DNA of 64,000 nucleotides, taken from assembly GCF_900167405.1 (NCBI RefSeq), contig NZ_FUWO01000001.1, positions 1 to 64,000 of the forward strand, written 5' to 3'. Every line of letters starts with the position of its first letter. Positions within the stretch are counted from its first letter, which is position 1. A model generated the notes under the pieces. That model saw only the letters and a list, made by a program, of their open reading frames with translations, ran no database searches and was not told where the DNA came from. The translations under genes and the position numbers were made by a program. The stretch comes from Globicatella sulfidifaciens DSM 15739 (GTDB lineage: Bacteria > Bacillota > Bacilli > Lactobacillales > Aerococcaceae). This document shows positions 52,703-62,073 of this stretch, in pieces.

Positions 52703-53614
52703 TTATTGATTTTCTATCTTAAACGTTGTTTCTTTAAGGATCCATTGTCGCATATCATCCGGCAATGGTTGTTGAATTTTAAGTGGTTCTCCTGTAAAAG
52801 GTTGGAAAAAATGCAATTCTGCACAATGTAAGGCTTGACGGTCCAGTATTTTAGTTAAGGGGCCGCCATATAAATCATCCCCAATTAAGGGGCCACCTAC
52901 ATGGGTTAAATGAACGCGAATTTGATGCGTCCGTCCGGTATGTAATTGTAATTTTAATAAAGAGCTATGTTGAAACTGTTCTTGAACCCAGTACTCCGTT
53001 TGAGCACTTTTACCACTAGGATTAACGACCCGCGTAATTAACGATTGATCATTCCTGGCGATTGGCGCATCAATGATTCCATGCAAATTCTGCCAATTAG
53101 TCTTCGTCGTTAATGCCTGGTAATATTTATGTATTTGACCATTTTGTATTTGTCGATCCATCAAGGCGTGGGCTAATCGATGCTTAGCGATTAACATCAG
53201 TCCCGTCGTATCCCGGTCCAATCGCGTCACAATATGAATCACTTGATTATGATAATCTTGAGCGACATAATAACCTTTGATACGATTGGCCATCGCCGAA
53301 TCAGGATCTTTAATCGATGGAATAGAGACCACATCAGCTGGTTTATTGACAACTAATAAATCTCGATCTTCATAAACAATCTCGATTGGTTCGAATGATG
53401 GAATAACCGTATCATGTCCTTTTTCATCAGGTGCGACCATGATTAACTCATCACCAGGATTAATCATCGCCCTAACTGAAACTGGTTGATCATTTAATAA
53501 TATTTCGCCATTAAACTTTACTGCGGTCGTAAAGCCACGTGGTAATTCTAAATGATGCAAAAAATACTTAATCTGCATGGGTTCAGTTAATTCACTAATA
53601 AATTTAAATTCCAT
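52703..53614 (-). CDS. RluA/RluD-family pseudouridine synthase
   Basis: The 303-residue enzyme converts uridine to pseudouridine in large-subunit rRNA. It has an S4-like N-terminus, YEDRDLLVVNKPADV, the catalytic-Asp motif RLDRDTTGLMLIAK, and LHTGRTHQIRVHLTHVGGPLIGDDLYGG. The position after nadK and the lipoprotein mirrors yjbO of Bacillus (relQ-nadK-yjbO). The ATG overlaps nothing, but its ribosome site is weak and it starts one base after the upstream stop, so coupling is likely. Confidence 0.9.
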   Translation of the reverse strand: MEFKFISELTEPMQIKYFLHHLELPRGFTTAVKFNGEILLNDQPVSVRAMINPGDELIMVAPDEKGHDTVIPSFEPIEIVYEDRDLLVVNKPADVVSIPSIKDPDSAMANRIKGYYVAQDYHNQVIHIVTRLDRDTTGLMLIAKHRLAHALMDRQIQNGQIHKYYQALTTKTNWQNLHGIIDAPIARNDQSLITRVVNPSGKSAQTEYWVQEQFQHSSLLKLQLHTGRTHQIRVHLTHVGGPLIGDDLYGGPLTKILDRQALHCAELHFFQPFTGEPLKIQQPLPDDMRQWILKETTFKIENQ

Positions 53615-53615
53615 C

Positions 53616-54371
53616 TTATTTATTTAGCTCAACTACTTCCCTTAAGAAGTTTTCCATCTCCTGCATAGTATTTTGGTTATTGATACGCGCTTTAATTTCG
53701 CCCTTTTGCAAAATAAAAGCATGTGGGACTGTTTCGATATTTAAAAATTGAATGACATCATTAAAATTACGATCATCTGCTCGACGATTGGTATTGTAAT
53801 AATGTAAAGTCACATCCAATTCTTTTGCTAAATGGTTTAATTTCGGTATAAAAGCACGACAATAAGGACATTCATCGAAACCTAAATATAACACGACTGC
53901 TTCATCCATGCTTTTTTCCATTAATTCATTATACTCTTCTTCGCTAGCAACCTCTTCAACCTGTGAAAAATCAAGAGCCGCCACTTCAGTTAAAGTATTT
54001 TTATTGATATGATCGTATTCAGCATATCGTGCGGCTTTTTCTGCTGGTTCCATTGCTAAAAATTGGAGATTATCATCAATAATGACTTCACCATCGATTA
54101 AATCTTCCTCTGCAATGACATTACTTTCATTGTCACTATTAGCGGTCGTGGACGCTTCACTTGAATTTTCAGCTCGTTCTTCACTTGATTGTACTGACGT
54201 GTCGGTCACGCCCACTACGGTTGTTTCAATGGTTGTTTCTTGGATGGTAGTCTCCTCAGCAGTCGTTGATGCTTGAGTGGTTGTCGTGACTTCCTTTTCT
54301 GTGGTGGAACAACCTGCTAAAGTTGATATTGCAACCATACTGGTCAAAAATAGAGAATAAAATTGTTTCAT
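53616..54371 (-). CDS. Lipoprotein with a thioredoxin-like CPYC domain
   Basis: The 251-residue protein has a lipoprotein signal (STLAGCS, Cys 21), a long Thr/Ser/Glu-rich linker (about 25-95), and a thioredoxin-fold domain with YLGFDECPYCRAFIP and a cis-Pro-like VPHAFILQKG. It resembles the bacteriocin-accessory/thiol-disulfide proteins of Gram-positives. It should sit on the outer membrane face and act on extracytoplasmic thiols. It is inserted into the relQ-nadK-rluD-mgtE operon. RBS AAAAGGAG. Confidence 0.85.
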   Translation of the reverse strand: MKQFYSLFLTSMVAISTLAGCSTTEKEVTTTTQASTTAEETTIQETTIETTVVGVTDTSVQSSEERAENSSEASTTANSDNESNVIAEEDLIDGEVIIDDNLQFLAMEPAEKAARYAEYDHINKNTLTEVAALDFSQVEEVASEEEYNELMEKSMDEAVVLYLGFDECPYCRAFIPKLNHLAKELDVTLHYYNTNRRADDRNFNDVIQFLNIETVPHAFILQKGEIKARINNQNTMQEMENFLREVVELNK

Positions 54372-54384
54372 ATCATTGCTCCTT

Positions 54385-55248
54385 TTATTTTAATAGATTA
54401 TTGATTTGATTGATATTGTTTTGTTGTTGTTTTAAGCCAATAAAAGATGCTTCCACTCGATTCCAAAAATGAGTATGACGGATATTGGCAAAGCGTATCC
54501 GGCTATCAGAAATTTTTAAAACTAATGATTGAATCTCAATATCGCTAATATACTTGTTATCAAACATTAGCATAAAGGTCGTTTCTTTGCCATGAATGGT
54601 AGGATAAATCTTCAACCATTCATCTTTGGAGATAATCATCGGTGAAGCTAATGAACGGTAAACACGATTATTTAATGACGCAATCTCTGTTAATTGTAAC
54701 GCATCTAAACGCGGATGAATCACGGCGCCACCTAATGATTTATTAAGACCAGTGGATCCGGTCGGTGTCGCGATACACAAGCCATCCCCGCGAAGTGTTT
54801 CAAAAAATTCTTCTTTTACGTAAATATCACTGACCATCGTGCCAAAATTTGAACGAATCGAACATTCATTTAATGCTAAGAATTTACTATTATTGCCAAT
54901 GGTATCTTCCATGGTAATCTCTAATAATGGATAGGTCACCGGTGGTTTATCCACACAATCTAACAAACCTTCGACCAGATTTTCAATTTCATATGATTGC
55001 CAATCAGCATAGAAACCTAAATGGCCGGTATGAATCCCAATAAACTGTATCGAATCCACACGATTTTGTAGTCGTTGAAAGGCGGATAATAAAGTGCCAT
55101 CACCGCCGATTGTAATAATATAATCGAATGATTGCTCTTCATCGACCACTTCAATATTCGATTTTGCTAATTGTTTTAATAATTTCGCTTTAATTGACTG
55201 TGATTCTTTTTTTTGACTTGCATAAATATAAACACGAATTGACATCAT
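54385..55248 (-). CDS. nadK: NAD kinase
   Basis: NadK phosphorylates NAD to NADP. The 287-residue protein has the family's IITIGGDGTLLSAFQ, GIHTGHLGFYADW, ALNECSIRS and CIATPTGSTGLNKSLGGAVIHP. Two adjacent ATG codons follow AGGAGG; the second (55245) has the more usual spacing. It lies directly after relQ, as in Bacillus yjbM-yjbN. Confidence 0.95.
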   Translation of the reverse strand: MMSIRVYIYASQKKESQSIKAKLLKQLAKSNIEVVDEEQSFDYIITIGGDGTLLSAFQRLQNRVDSIQFIGIHTGHLGFYADWQSYEIENLVEGLLDCVDKPPVTYPLLEITMEDTIGNNSKFLALNECSIRSNFGTMVSDIYVKEEFFETLRGDGLCIATPTGSTGLNKSLGGAVIHPRLDALQLTEIASLNNRVYRSLASPMIISKDEWLKIYPTIHGKETTFMLMFDNKYISDIEIQSLVLKISDSRIRFANIRHTHFWNRVEASFIGLKQQQNNINQINNLLK

Positions 55249-55257
55249 GTCGGCCTC

Positions 55258-55890
55258 CTATTTGCGATCAAAGATACGAATAGCTTCTCTAATTTCATCT
55301 CTAATCTCAGACATTTCTTCATCTAACATAAAAGCAGCTTCCGATGCTCTTTCCAATCTTCTAAGGATTTCTTCGGGGTATTCTCCTCGGTATTTATAAT
55401 TTAGTGAATGTTCAATTGTTGCCCAAAAATTCATCGCCAGTGTACGGATTTGAATTTCAACAATGACATTAATAGTTTCATTTGCTCGTTGAACCGGGTA
55501 CTCGATTACCATATGGTAAGAACGATAACCACTCGCTTTCCGATTTTTGATATAATCACGGACTAATAACACTTTAAAATCCTGCCGATTTTTCAACAGA
55601 TGAGCGACCTCATAGATATCTTCAACAAACTGGCACATAATCCGAATCCCTGCAATATCTTGAACTCCAATTAATAAGTCTTCTGGTTCAATATTACGGA
55701 TAGCCATTTTTTCTAAAATACTTTCTTTTGACTTTACCCGTCCAGTTACAAATTCTATAGGTGTATGGCGATGATTATCTATATATTCACCGCGAATATT
55801 TTTTAATTTTAGCTTCAATTCTTCTACCGCTTGATTATAAGGCGCTAAAAATTGTTTCCAATCTTCAATAAAATTATCTTCTATTTGCAT
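55258..55890 (-). CDS. relQ: Small alarmone synthetase RelQ (GTP pyrophosphokinase)
   Basis: RelQ makes (p)ppGpp from GTP/GDP and ATP under cell-envelope stress. The 210-residue synthetase-only protein has the RelA_SpoT motifs HTPIEFVTGRVKSKESILEKM, DIAGIRIMCQF, VRDYIKNRKASGYRSYHMVI and the catalytic VEIQIRTLAMNFWATIEHSLNYKY. It lacks hydrolase, TGS and ACT domains. ATG at 55890 has GAGGTGA; a TTG two codons upstream is the alternative. First gene of the relQ-nadK-(lipoprotein)-rluD-mgtE operon. Confidence 0.95.
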   Translation of the reverse strand: MQIEDNFIEDWKQFLAPYNQAVEELKLKLKNIRGEYIDNHRHTPIEFVTGRVKSKESILEKMAIRNIEPEDLLIGVQDIAGIRIMCQFVEDIYEVAHLLKNRQDFKVLLVRDYIKNRKASGYRSYHMVIEYPVQRANETINVIVEIQIRTLAMNFWATIEHSLNYKYRGEYPEEILRRLERASEAAFMLDEEMSEIRDEIREAIRIFDRK

Positions 55891-56017
55891 CGTCAATCAC
55901 CTCATTTGGAATTGGTCACACTAACATTTCCATTTTACCACAACTTGAGTAAAATTTATTGGGATATGCGAGAAAAATTTGATATAATCAAAAACGGATT
56001 AATGAAAGAGGGATATC

Positions 56018-56614
56018 ATGAGTTATTCAATTGAACAAGAAATAAAAGCAATGTTAACCGCTAATGAATTCACAAAACTATTAAGTCATTTTGAACTGGC
56101 TTTTGATCAATATCAAACTCAACAAAATAATTACTATGATTCAGCTGATCAAAAACTAAAAAAAGCGCAGGCAGCTTTAAGATTACGCAATTTTAATACC
56201 CGTAGTGAATGGACCTTTAAACAAAAACAAGACCAACACCGTTCACTTGAGTTATCTGAAACTAAGAGCTATCCTGTCCTGCCCCTCCCTCAAACAATAA
56301 CTCTCGACCAACTTCATGATCCCGTCATAAAGGATCAATTGCGTTATTTATTTAAAGACGATGACACTTTGGAGCTTTTTTTACAAATAAAAACAGACCG
56401 TTATCTTTACCATAACGAATACGGCGAATGGGCTATTGACCGAACTTATTATGGTGATACCGTCGACTATGAAATAGAATTAGAAACCCATGACTTAGAA
56501 CCAGCAAAAGTAGCATTTGAAAACTTACTCACCGCCTTAGCAATCGACTTTCGGCCAGCTGATAAGAAGATTGCTCGAGCTTTGCATTATCTAAAACAAT
56601 CAAATGATCATTAA
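56018..56614 (+). CDS. CYTH domain protein (YjbK)
   Basis: The 198-residue protein has the CYTH ExExK start (IEQEIKAML), WTFKQKQD, and later ELETHD and IARALHYL strands of the triphosphate tunnel. These proteins bind inorganic tripolyphosphate or nucleoside triphosphates. It is divergent from relQ, as yjbK neighbours yjbM in Bacillus. RBS AGAGGGAT. Confidence 0.88.
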   Translation: MSYSIEQEIKAMLTANEFTKLLSHFELAFDQYQTQQNNYYDSADQKLKKAQAALRLRNFNTRSEWTFKQKQDQHRSLELSETKSYPVLPLPQTITLDQLHDPVIKDQLRYLFKDDDTLELFLQIKTDRYLYHNEYGEWAIDRTYYGDTVDYEIELETHDLEPAKVAFENLLTALAIDFRPADKKIARALHYLKQSNDH

Positions 56615-56687
56615 AGCTTATGATTGGTATTAGATATTTAGTTTTGGTAAGATAACATTACTAGGGAGATTAGAAGGAGGAATTACT

Positions 56688-57365
56688 GTGAAATCTGAAT
56701 ATCAAATTGAATACAGAACGAATGGGATTCCTAAAGTTTTTGAATTTTACTTATTTGTCAATCCATTAGGACGCCAATGTTTTAACTGTGAACGAGAATT
56801 AACCAAAACAATAGACTTAATTTCTGCTAAAACTGACGTCCACATTTTATGTTTCCACAACCAAAGTATTGTAACAGAATTTATGAATCGTTTTGGAATA
56901 CCGTCTACCGATTTGACTTCACGTAACCATATTTATCGTAGTGTTTATCTAGCCTCATTAGCTTATAAAGCCGCTTCAATGCAAGGCAAAAAGAAGGGCC
57001 GCCGTTTCCTAATGGAAATGCAGTCCCGAATTGTCGGGCAGTTAGAAAGATTTTCAGATGAATTTATTTTAGATTTGGCTGAAGAGATTGGCCTAGACTT
57101 GCAAACCTTTGTCGATGATTTGGAATCTGATTATGTCAAACATTTATTGCAAAAAGATCAACAAATCGCTCGTGATATGAATGTCGAGAGCACACCAGCT
57201 TTAGTGATGTTTGAACACAGACTTGGTGAACGTGGTGTGTTATTAGAAGGGTCGTTTAAAGCGCAAAATATTTTATCACATCTAGATTTCTTAATTGAGT
57301 TAGATTACTTAAATGATTTAAATAAACCAAAGCTATCACTTATTGCTAAAAGAAAGACTGATTAA
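56688..57365 (+). CDS. spxH: SpxH/YjbH-like ClpXP adaptor, DsbA family
   Basis: The 225-residue protein has an N-terminal DsbA-like motif FEFYLFVNPLGRQCFNCEREL with a CxxC, a helical middle (YRSVYLASLAYKAASMQGKK), and the thioredoxin-fold end NVESTPALVMF with cis-Pro. In Bacillus and Staphylococcus this family delivers the regulator Spx to ClpXP. The GTG start at 56688 follows AGAAGGAGG. The link to the yjb cluster genes (CYTH, relQ, nadK) supports the call, although sequence identity in this family is low. Confidence 0.75.
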   Translation: MKSEYQIEYRTNGIPKVFEFYLFVNPLGRQCFNCERELTKTIDLISAKTDVHILCFHNQSIVTEFMNRFGIPSTDLTSRNHIYRSVYLASLAYKAASMQGKKKGRRFLMEMQSRIVGQLERFSDEFILDLAEEIGLDLQTFVDDLESDYVKHLLQKDQQIARDMNVESTPALVMFEHRLGERGVLLEGSFKAQNILSHLDFLIELDYLNDLNKPKLSLIAKRKTD

Positions 57366-57383
57366 AACTATTCGGCCTTGCAT

Positions 57384-57424
57384 AACTGTCATCCCAATGG
57401 TTGGGATGGCAGTTCTTTTTTTAA
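57384..57424 (+). terminator. Terminator after spxH
   Basis: AACTGTCATCCCAA pairs with TTGGGATGGCAGTT around TGG, followed by seven Ts. It ends 20-60 bases after the spxH stop. Confidence 0.9.
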
Positions 57425-57573
57425 AAGGCTGACTCACATAGACTGAACAATCGCCACCGATTTGACAAACGATGCTCTAACTAATAGTATGCTTTAAATG
57501 ATGTTACTTTAAATATCGGACGCGATAGCTTCCACTTAACTGTCAAAACAGCATAAAATATAAAAGAGCCTTG

Positions 57574-57897
57574 AGGCTGGGCATAAACTTGATAAATTTA
57601 GTTAAGGTTATTGTTCATAAATTAATAGCGCAGTGGTTGAGTGGTCTCAAACTGCATCTTTCGACTTGTTTGAGGCCTACTCAACTGTGCGGGGGTGGGC
57701 AGACGAAGCGAAAATTTATTTAATTTTCTACTTCTTGCCCACTCCCAGTCTCTTTTTAAATGTTAATTGTAGTTGACAAACACTTAAAAAATCGTTTGGT
57801 TCCAACTGTTTATTTATAGCGTAGGGGGTGAATGGTCCCAAACCGTGTGGGGTAACAGACGAAGCGAAAATCATTCGATTTTCTACTTCTTGCCTAC
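57574..57897. repeat. Complete modular repeat plus a second degenerate copy
   Basis: Bases 57574-57750 are the best complete copy in C-B-A order: TTGAGGCTGGGCATAAACTT, the hairpin with GAGTGGTCTCAAAC and GTTTGAGGCC, ending ATTTTCTACTTCTTGCCC. The ends GGGCA and TGCCC are inverted. A second A module follows (core ATTTTCTACTTCTTGCCTAC at 57876-57896) and touches the stop region of the EamA gene. Confidence 0.8.
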
Positions 57898-58790
57898 CCC
57901 TCTTTTTTCATTTGATTTAACAAGTAACGATTATATTGGAATGATAAGATACCCGCCAACATAATCATGGCATAACCTAATAAACTATAACGGTCAGGCA
58001 CTTGCTTTAAAAATATAAAACCCCATAAACCAGTGAAAATAATATTCGTGTAATCAAAAACCGATATTTCAGATGCCGGAGCAAATTTATAGGCAAAGGT
58101 AATACCAAATTGACCCACGGTTGCCATTAAACCAACAGTTAACAAAATTAAAATTTGTTGTCCACTCATCGGTGCATAATTAAAAATGAGCTGTGGTAAA
58201 CTGATAATCGTAGAAAAAGCCGAGAAAAAAGCAATAATAAATGCTGGGGTGACACCCATGGAATTCAGTTTTCTAACACAAGTATAAGCCGCACCCGCGC
58301 TAACTCCACCTAAAATACCGATTAAATAAGGGAACATCGTTGTTGACGCTAATGTTGGTTTTACGACAAATAATACACCCGTAAAAGCAAAAGCCAACAC
58401 TACTAAATGGAATTTCTTCATCGGTTCCTTTAAAAACAAAAACGAGAAGATTAAGGTTGCGAATGGCGATAATTTATTTAATACCGAGGCATCAGAAATC
58501 ATAAGATGGTCCATCGCATAAAAATTACACCATAAACCAACCGTTCCAATAAATGATCTCATAATTAGCATTGCCCATGGAATTGATTTTGGTTTTTCAA
58601 GTTCTTTAACCGGCACCTTCTTATGTTCATTGAATAAAACAATGATTGCTACAATCATTGCTATTAAATTTCTAAAAAAACTTTTTTGAATGGTCGGAAT
58701 ATCACCTGCCAATGGAATAAATAAGTTCATTAATGAAAATCCTAATGCTGAAAATAAAATGGCGATAATTCCTTTACTTCGTAATGACAT
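57894..58790 (-). CDS. DMT-superfamily EamA-type transporter
   Basis: The 298-residue protein has ten membrane helices in two EamA halves, starting GIIAILFSALGFSLMNLFIP and ending YSLLGYAMIMLAGILSF. Typical of the EamA drug/metabolite exporters, which move amino acids, nucleosides or other metabolites. Nothing in the context gives the substrate. RBS AAAAGGAAG. Confidence 0.85.
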   Translation of the reverse strand: MSLRSKGIIAILFSALGFSLMNLFIPLAGDIPTIQKSFFRNLIAMIVAIIVLFNEHKKVPVKELEKPKSIPWAMLIMRSFIGTVGLWCNFYAMDHLMISDASVLNKLSPFATLIFSFLFLKEPMKKFHLVVLAFAFTGVLFVVKPTLASTTMFPYLIGILGGVSAGAAYTCVRKLNSMGVTPAFIIAFFSAFSTIISLPQLIFNYAPMSGQQILILLTVGLMATVGQFGITFAYKFAPASEISVFDYTNIIFTGLWGFIFLKQVPDRYSLLGYAMIMLAGILSFQYNRYLLNQMKKEG

Positions 58791-58934
58791 ACTTCACTTC
58801 CTTTTCAAATTAATCCACTTTCTAGTGTAACATATTTCCCATAAGTAAAAGCATCAAATGATCACTAACTGATGCTAGTCAGAATAGTTTCTACAAATAG
58901 ATGCAATTGTTTATGAACTTAACTCAATATTCAA

Positions 58935-58969
58935 TAAAAAAAGAGCTAGGAAATTATTATCCTAACTCC
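58935..58969 (-). terminator. Terminator after rpmF
   Basis: On the minus strand GAGTTAGGA pairs with TCCTAGCTC (one G-U) and is followed by seven Ts, 11 bases after the rpmF stop. Confidence 0.85.
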
Positions 58970-58979
58970 ATATTTTTAA

Positions 58980-59159
58980 TTATTCAGCATCTTTTGCTGT
59001 GTTTTTGCCATCGTAGAAACCACATGATGGACATACACGGTGACTTAATTTTAATTCACCACATTCCGGACATGTGTTCATTCCTGGAACTTCTAATTTA
59101 AAGTGTGTACGACGTTTTCTTTTTGATGCTTTTGATGTTTTACGTTTTGGTACTGCCAT
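58980..59159 (-). CDS. rpmF: 50S ribosomal protein L32
   Basis: L32 is a small zinc-ribbon protein of the large ribosomal subunit. The 59-residue chain begins [17 protein letters not shown] and has a CPEC...CPSC zinc ribbon ([20 protein letters not shown]). Two CxxC pairs show the zinc-binding form. The start has AGGAGGTG. It follows yceD in the standard ylbM-yceD-rpmF order. Confidence 0.97.
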   Translation of the reverse strand: MAVPKRKTSKASKRKRRTHFKLEVPGMNTCPECGELKLSHRVCPSCGFYDGKNTAKDAE

Positions 59160-59187
59160 GTTTTACACCTCCTGATAGTGACTGAGT

Positions 59188-59736
59188 TTACTCAGTTTCA
59201 TTGTCTTCGTTTAATAGGGATTGCAACTTCGCTAGGCGTGGATCAATTTCCGGCTTAGCTTCATCTTGTTGCTGGTGGTATTCATCTTCGGTCAAGACTG
59301 CCCAGTGATTACCTTTCGGTAAATCCTCTTCAACTTCATCAGGTCCTACCACTCGTTGCGGTAAACTTAATAATAGAGTCTCCAGTACAGCCTGTTCGAG
59401 GTCGATATAATCGTGTTCAAGAACGATAGTTGTCTCCTCATAATCGTCTGCATTTACATCATCCTCAGGATAGACGTAACGTTCCTTAATTGGGAAGGTT
59501 AAATCCACTTCCACAGGTTTTAAACTGCGCGTTGATGGTAATGTAATAACTACATCCGCATTACAGTGTAATATAATATCTGGTTCTCGAACAACAAAAT
59601 AACCTGATACGTGAACGGGTTCTAAATGAATAATTGAATCATCTCGTGAAATTGCTTGTTCTTTGATATCCAAATCGACTTCGATTGGTACCAATTCATC
59701 TCTACTATCACGTAACTTTCGAATTGTCCATTTCAT
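59188..59736 (-). CDS. YceD/DUF177 family protein
   Basis: The 182-residue acidic protein is of the DUF177/YceD family, linked to 23S rRNA accumulation and almost always next to rpmF. It has the start MKWTIRKLRDSRD, the Cys-containing DIILHCNADVVITLPSTRSLKPVEV, and a DPRLAKLQSLL tail. RBS AGAGGTG. It is 28 bases upstream of rpmF and is probably co-transcribed. Confidence 0.92.
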   Translation of the reverse strand: MKWTIRKLRDSRDELVPIEVDLDIKEQAISRDDSIIHLEPVHVSGYFVVREPDIILHCNADVVITLPSTRSLKPVEVDLTFPIKERYVYPEDDVNADDYEETTIVLEHDYIDLEQAVLETLLLSLPQRVVGPDEVEEDLPKGNHWAVLTEDEYHQQQDEAKPEIDPRLAKLQSLLNEDNETE

Positions 59737-59814
59737 ATTATCACCTCTAAAACGACAGTATGTATTATACCCTATTTTTGGCTATACTGTCAATTCTCTC
59801 TTATATTTTTTAAT

Positions 59815-60966
59815 TTATCTTTTTATCGGATATAGCGTTAAATTCTGTTCTTGAAGGCTTTTTATCGGATTTAGCTGATATACTTGATCGATACGCCATT
59901 GTAAATGATAACGATCAGCGTAATCTTTTTTCCAATTAGCTATAATCTCCACGCTTTGATGACGCAAATCTTTTAAATAGTGACTATGACTCTCGCGATA
60001 AGCTAATAACCTGATAACGGGTTGTTTGGCATAATTCGTTTTATAATCCTGCCATTGTTGGTCAGTAATATTGCCTAACACTGCAATTAAGATTCGATTC
60101 ACTGAAGCAGCTGTCCATCTCTTCGACGTCAAGCGATTAACGAAGTCATCCCAGCTCATAGCCCAACGTAATTGATTTAAAATCGCTACTTCAAATCCTT
60201 CTTTAATGCCAAAAATATGCTTTAAACTTTCAGCATTATGAGTCGTTAATTGATATTTCAATAATGGCCAATAATCATTCATCAACACCGGAGCATTAGC
60301 TTGGATTGCTTGCCACGTAAATAATGGTACTTCCGCTGACTGCAATTGTCCTTGAGTGATTTTCTCACGAACACTGGTAGCACTGTATAAACCATCTTCA
60401 TTTTTTATACGCTTAATCGTTTGTAATATCATCGCGTGTTTCAGCTGTCGATTGGCTTTAATATATTGAATACCCAGTTGATGATTGGGTAAACTACTAT
60501 CGAAATCGGATTCACCGAGAACCGATACGATGGCTTGTTGATAGCTTGCTGCATAAGATAGCCCCGTTTTCAAGGCCGCTTTTATTTCGATGTCTAAAGC
60601 CGCTCGGTGAGCTTCTACCGTTTCGACAAATTGCGTCAATGTTTGAATATCTGCTTGTTCACTGCCAAAATAAACTTCACTGCAATTTAACAATGCTAAT
60701 AATTCAATGCCTACTTTAGCAAAATAATCTGCCGATTGTAAACTGGCTAGCAGGGGTAACTCAAAGACAAAATCAGCACCACTGTCGATTGCGATTTGCG
60801 CGCGTTGCCATTTATCTAGAACAGCAAATTGGCCTCTTTGAACGACATTCCCACTCATCACGACCACTAATACATCGCATTGACTGCTTCGTCTAATCTG
60901 CTTCAATTGATATTGATGGCCTTTGTGTAAAGGATTATATTCTGCAATTAGCCCGACTATTTTCAT
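59815..60966 (-). CDS. tmcAL: tRNA(Met) cytidine acetate ligase TmcAL (YlbM)
   Basis: TmcAL makes N4-acetylcytidine at position 34 of elongator tRNA-Met from acetate and ATP. The 383-residue protein starts IVGLIAEYNPLHKGHQYQL, a nucleotidyltransferase HxGH-type motif, followed by VVVMSGNVVQRGQFAVLDKW and FELPLLASLQSADYFA. The ATG overlaps the yqeM stop as ATGA, implying coupling; it has no strong ribosome site of its own. Confidence 0.92.
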   Translation of the reverse strand: MKIVGLIAEYNPLHKGHQYQLKQIRRSSQCDVLVVVMSGNVVQRGQFAVLDKWQRAQIAIDSGADFVFELPLLASLQSADYFAKVGIELLALLNCSEVYFGSEQADIQTLTQFVETVEAHRAALDIEIKAALKTGLSYAASYQQAIVSVLGESDFDSSLPNHQLGIQYIKANRQLKHAMILQTIKRIKNEDGLYSATSVREKITQGQLQSAEVPLFTWQAIQANAPVLMNDYWPLLKYQLTTHNAESLKHIFGIKEGFEVAILNQLRWAMSWDDFVNRLTSKRWTAASVNRILIAVLGNITDQQWQDYKTNYAKQPVIRLLAYRESHSHYLKDLRHQSVEIIANWKKDYADRYHLQWRIDQVYQLNPIKSLQEQNLTLYPIKR

Positions 60967-61709
60967 TTTTTTACCACTCTAAAGAACCAACGTTCCGTTG
61001 TTGAATGGCGTTTTGGTCGATATTCATCCTCGCCAAAATCAACTAATACTTCTATCGATTGAGTGGGTAATTTCGCTAAAATACTTTGATAAAAATCAAG
61101 TGGATAAGTCCTTTCGGTCAAGACAGTATCGAACCGTTGATAAAGCCCATCTGAGGACATTTGATCAAAGACCGTTAAGTAATGTTCCACTTGTAAGTGC
61201 TGTTCATCGACCTCACTATCCCACATAATAGCCCCTTTTTCATCGCTATCAAAATAGCTGAAATCTTTAAAACCGTTGGTTACTTGATAAGGGGTCCAGA
61301 CATCAAAAAGCAAAGTTCCCCCAGATTCAAGCGCATTGAACATTTGTTGAATTGCTGTTGTTACTTGGGTCTCATTGTCCAAAAAACAAAGTGAGTCAGC
61401 AAAACAAGTGACTAAATCATACTGATTAGCATAATCTTCTAAGGCCAACATATCCGCTTGTCGATATATAATTTGCGAATTAGGGTCTTCTTTTTTGGCA
61501 ATTTTTAACATCTCTTCATCAATATCAATTGCGGTCATTTCGCCAACAAAAGCTTGTAACATGACAGGAAACCAACCGGTCCCACAGGCAACGTCTAACG
61601 CTTTTTGAGGTTGTTCACTTAATGAGTTTAAAGTAAAGTCAAGCCAATCTTCATAGCTGGAAATATCATTGAACCGGTCGTAAACCCGGGCAATCTTACT
61701 AAAGCTCAT
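60963..61709 (-). CDS. Class I SAM-dependent methyltransferase YqeM
   Basis: The 248-residue methyltransferase has ALDVACGTGWFPVML (SAM motif I), MTAIDIDEEMLKIAKK, and DLVTCFADSLCFL. Its position after rsfS matches yqeM in Bacillus. The natural substrate is unknown. ATG at 61709 overlaps rsfS by 11 bases and follows GGTGAG. It is joined to tmcAL by an ATGA overlap. Confidence 0.88.
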   Translation of the reverse strand: MSFSKIARVYDRFNDISSYEDWLDFTLNSLSEQPQKALDVACGTGWFPVMLQAFVGEMTAIDIDEEMLKIAKKEDPNSQIIYRQADMLALEDYANQYDLVTCFADSLCFLDNETQVTTAIQQMFNALESGGTLLFDVWTPYQVTNGFKDFSYFDSDEKGAIMWDSEVDEQHLQVEHYLTVFDQMSSDGLYQRFDTVLTERTYPLDFYQSILAKLPTQSIEVLVDFGEDEYRPKRHSTTERWFFRVVKK

Positions 61710-62073
61710 TATTCTCACTCACCCAGGCTGAGATATCAACTAGAGGTGCATCTTGCCAAATTTTTTCTAAATTATAATGACTTCTTTCAGAATAATAGAA
61801 TACATGGACAACAATATCGATTAAATCGATTAAAACCCATCGTCCTCCATCTTTACCTTCAACTTGTTTTACTTCAATCTCATTTTTTGCCGCAGCTTCT
61901 AACACGGAATCGACTACCGCATCCATTTGACGTTCATTTCTAGCGTGCATAATCACAAAATAATCAGCTAAGGGGGTCACTTCTCTGACATCCAAGGCCA
62001 TAATATCTTGTGCCATACGATCATCGGCAGCACGCACAATTACTTCTAGTTTTTCTAAATTTGTTTTTGTCAT
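61699..62073 (-). CDS. rsfS: Ribosome silencing factor RsfS
   Basis: RsfS binds L14 and prevents subunit joining in starving cells. The 124-residue protein has DIMALDVREVTPLADYFVIM, NERQMDAVVDSVLEAA, EGKDGGRWVLIDLIDIVVHVF and ERSHYNLEKIW, the family signature. The ATG at 62073 overlaps the yqeK stop (ATGA) and follows AAGGAG. Confidence 0.96.
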   Translation of the reverse strand: MTKTNLEKLEVIVRAADDRMAQDIMALDVREVTPLADYFVIMHARNERQMDAVVDSVLEAAAKNEIEVKQVEGKDGGRWVLIDLIDIVVHVFYYSERSHYNLEKIWQDAPLVDISAWVSENNEL

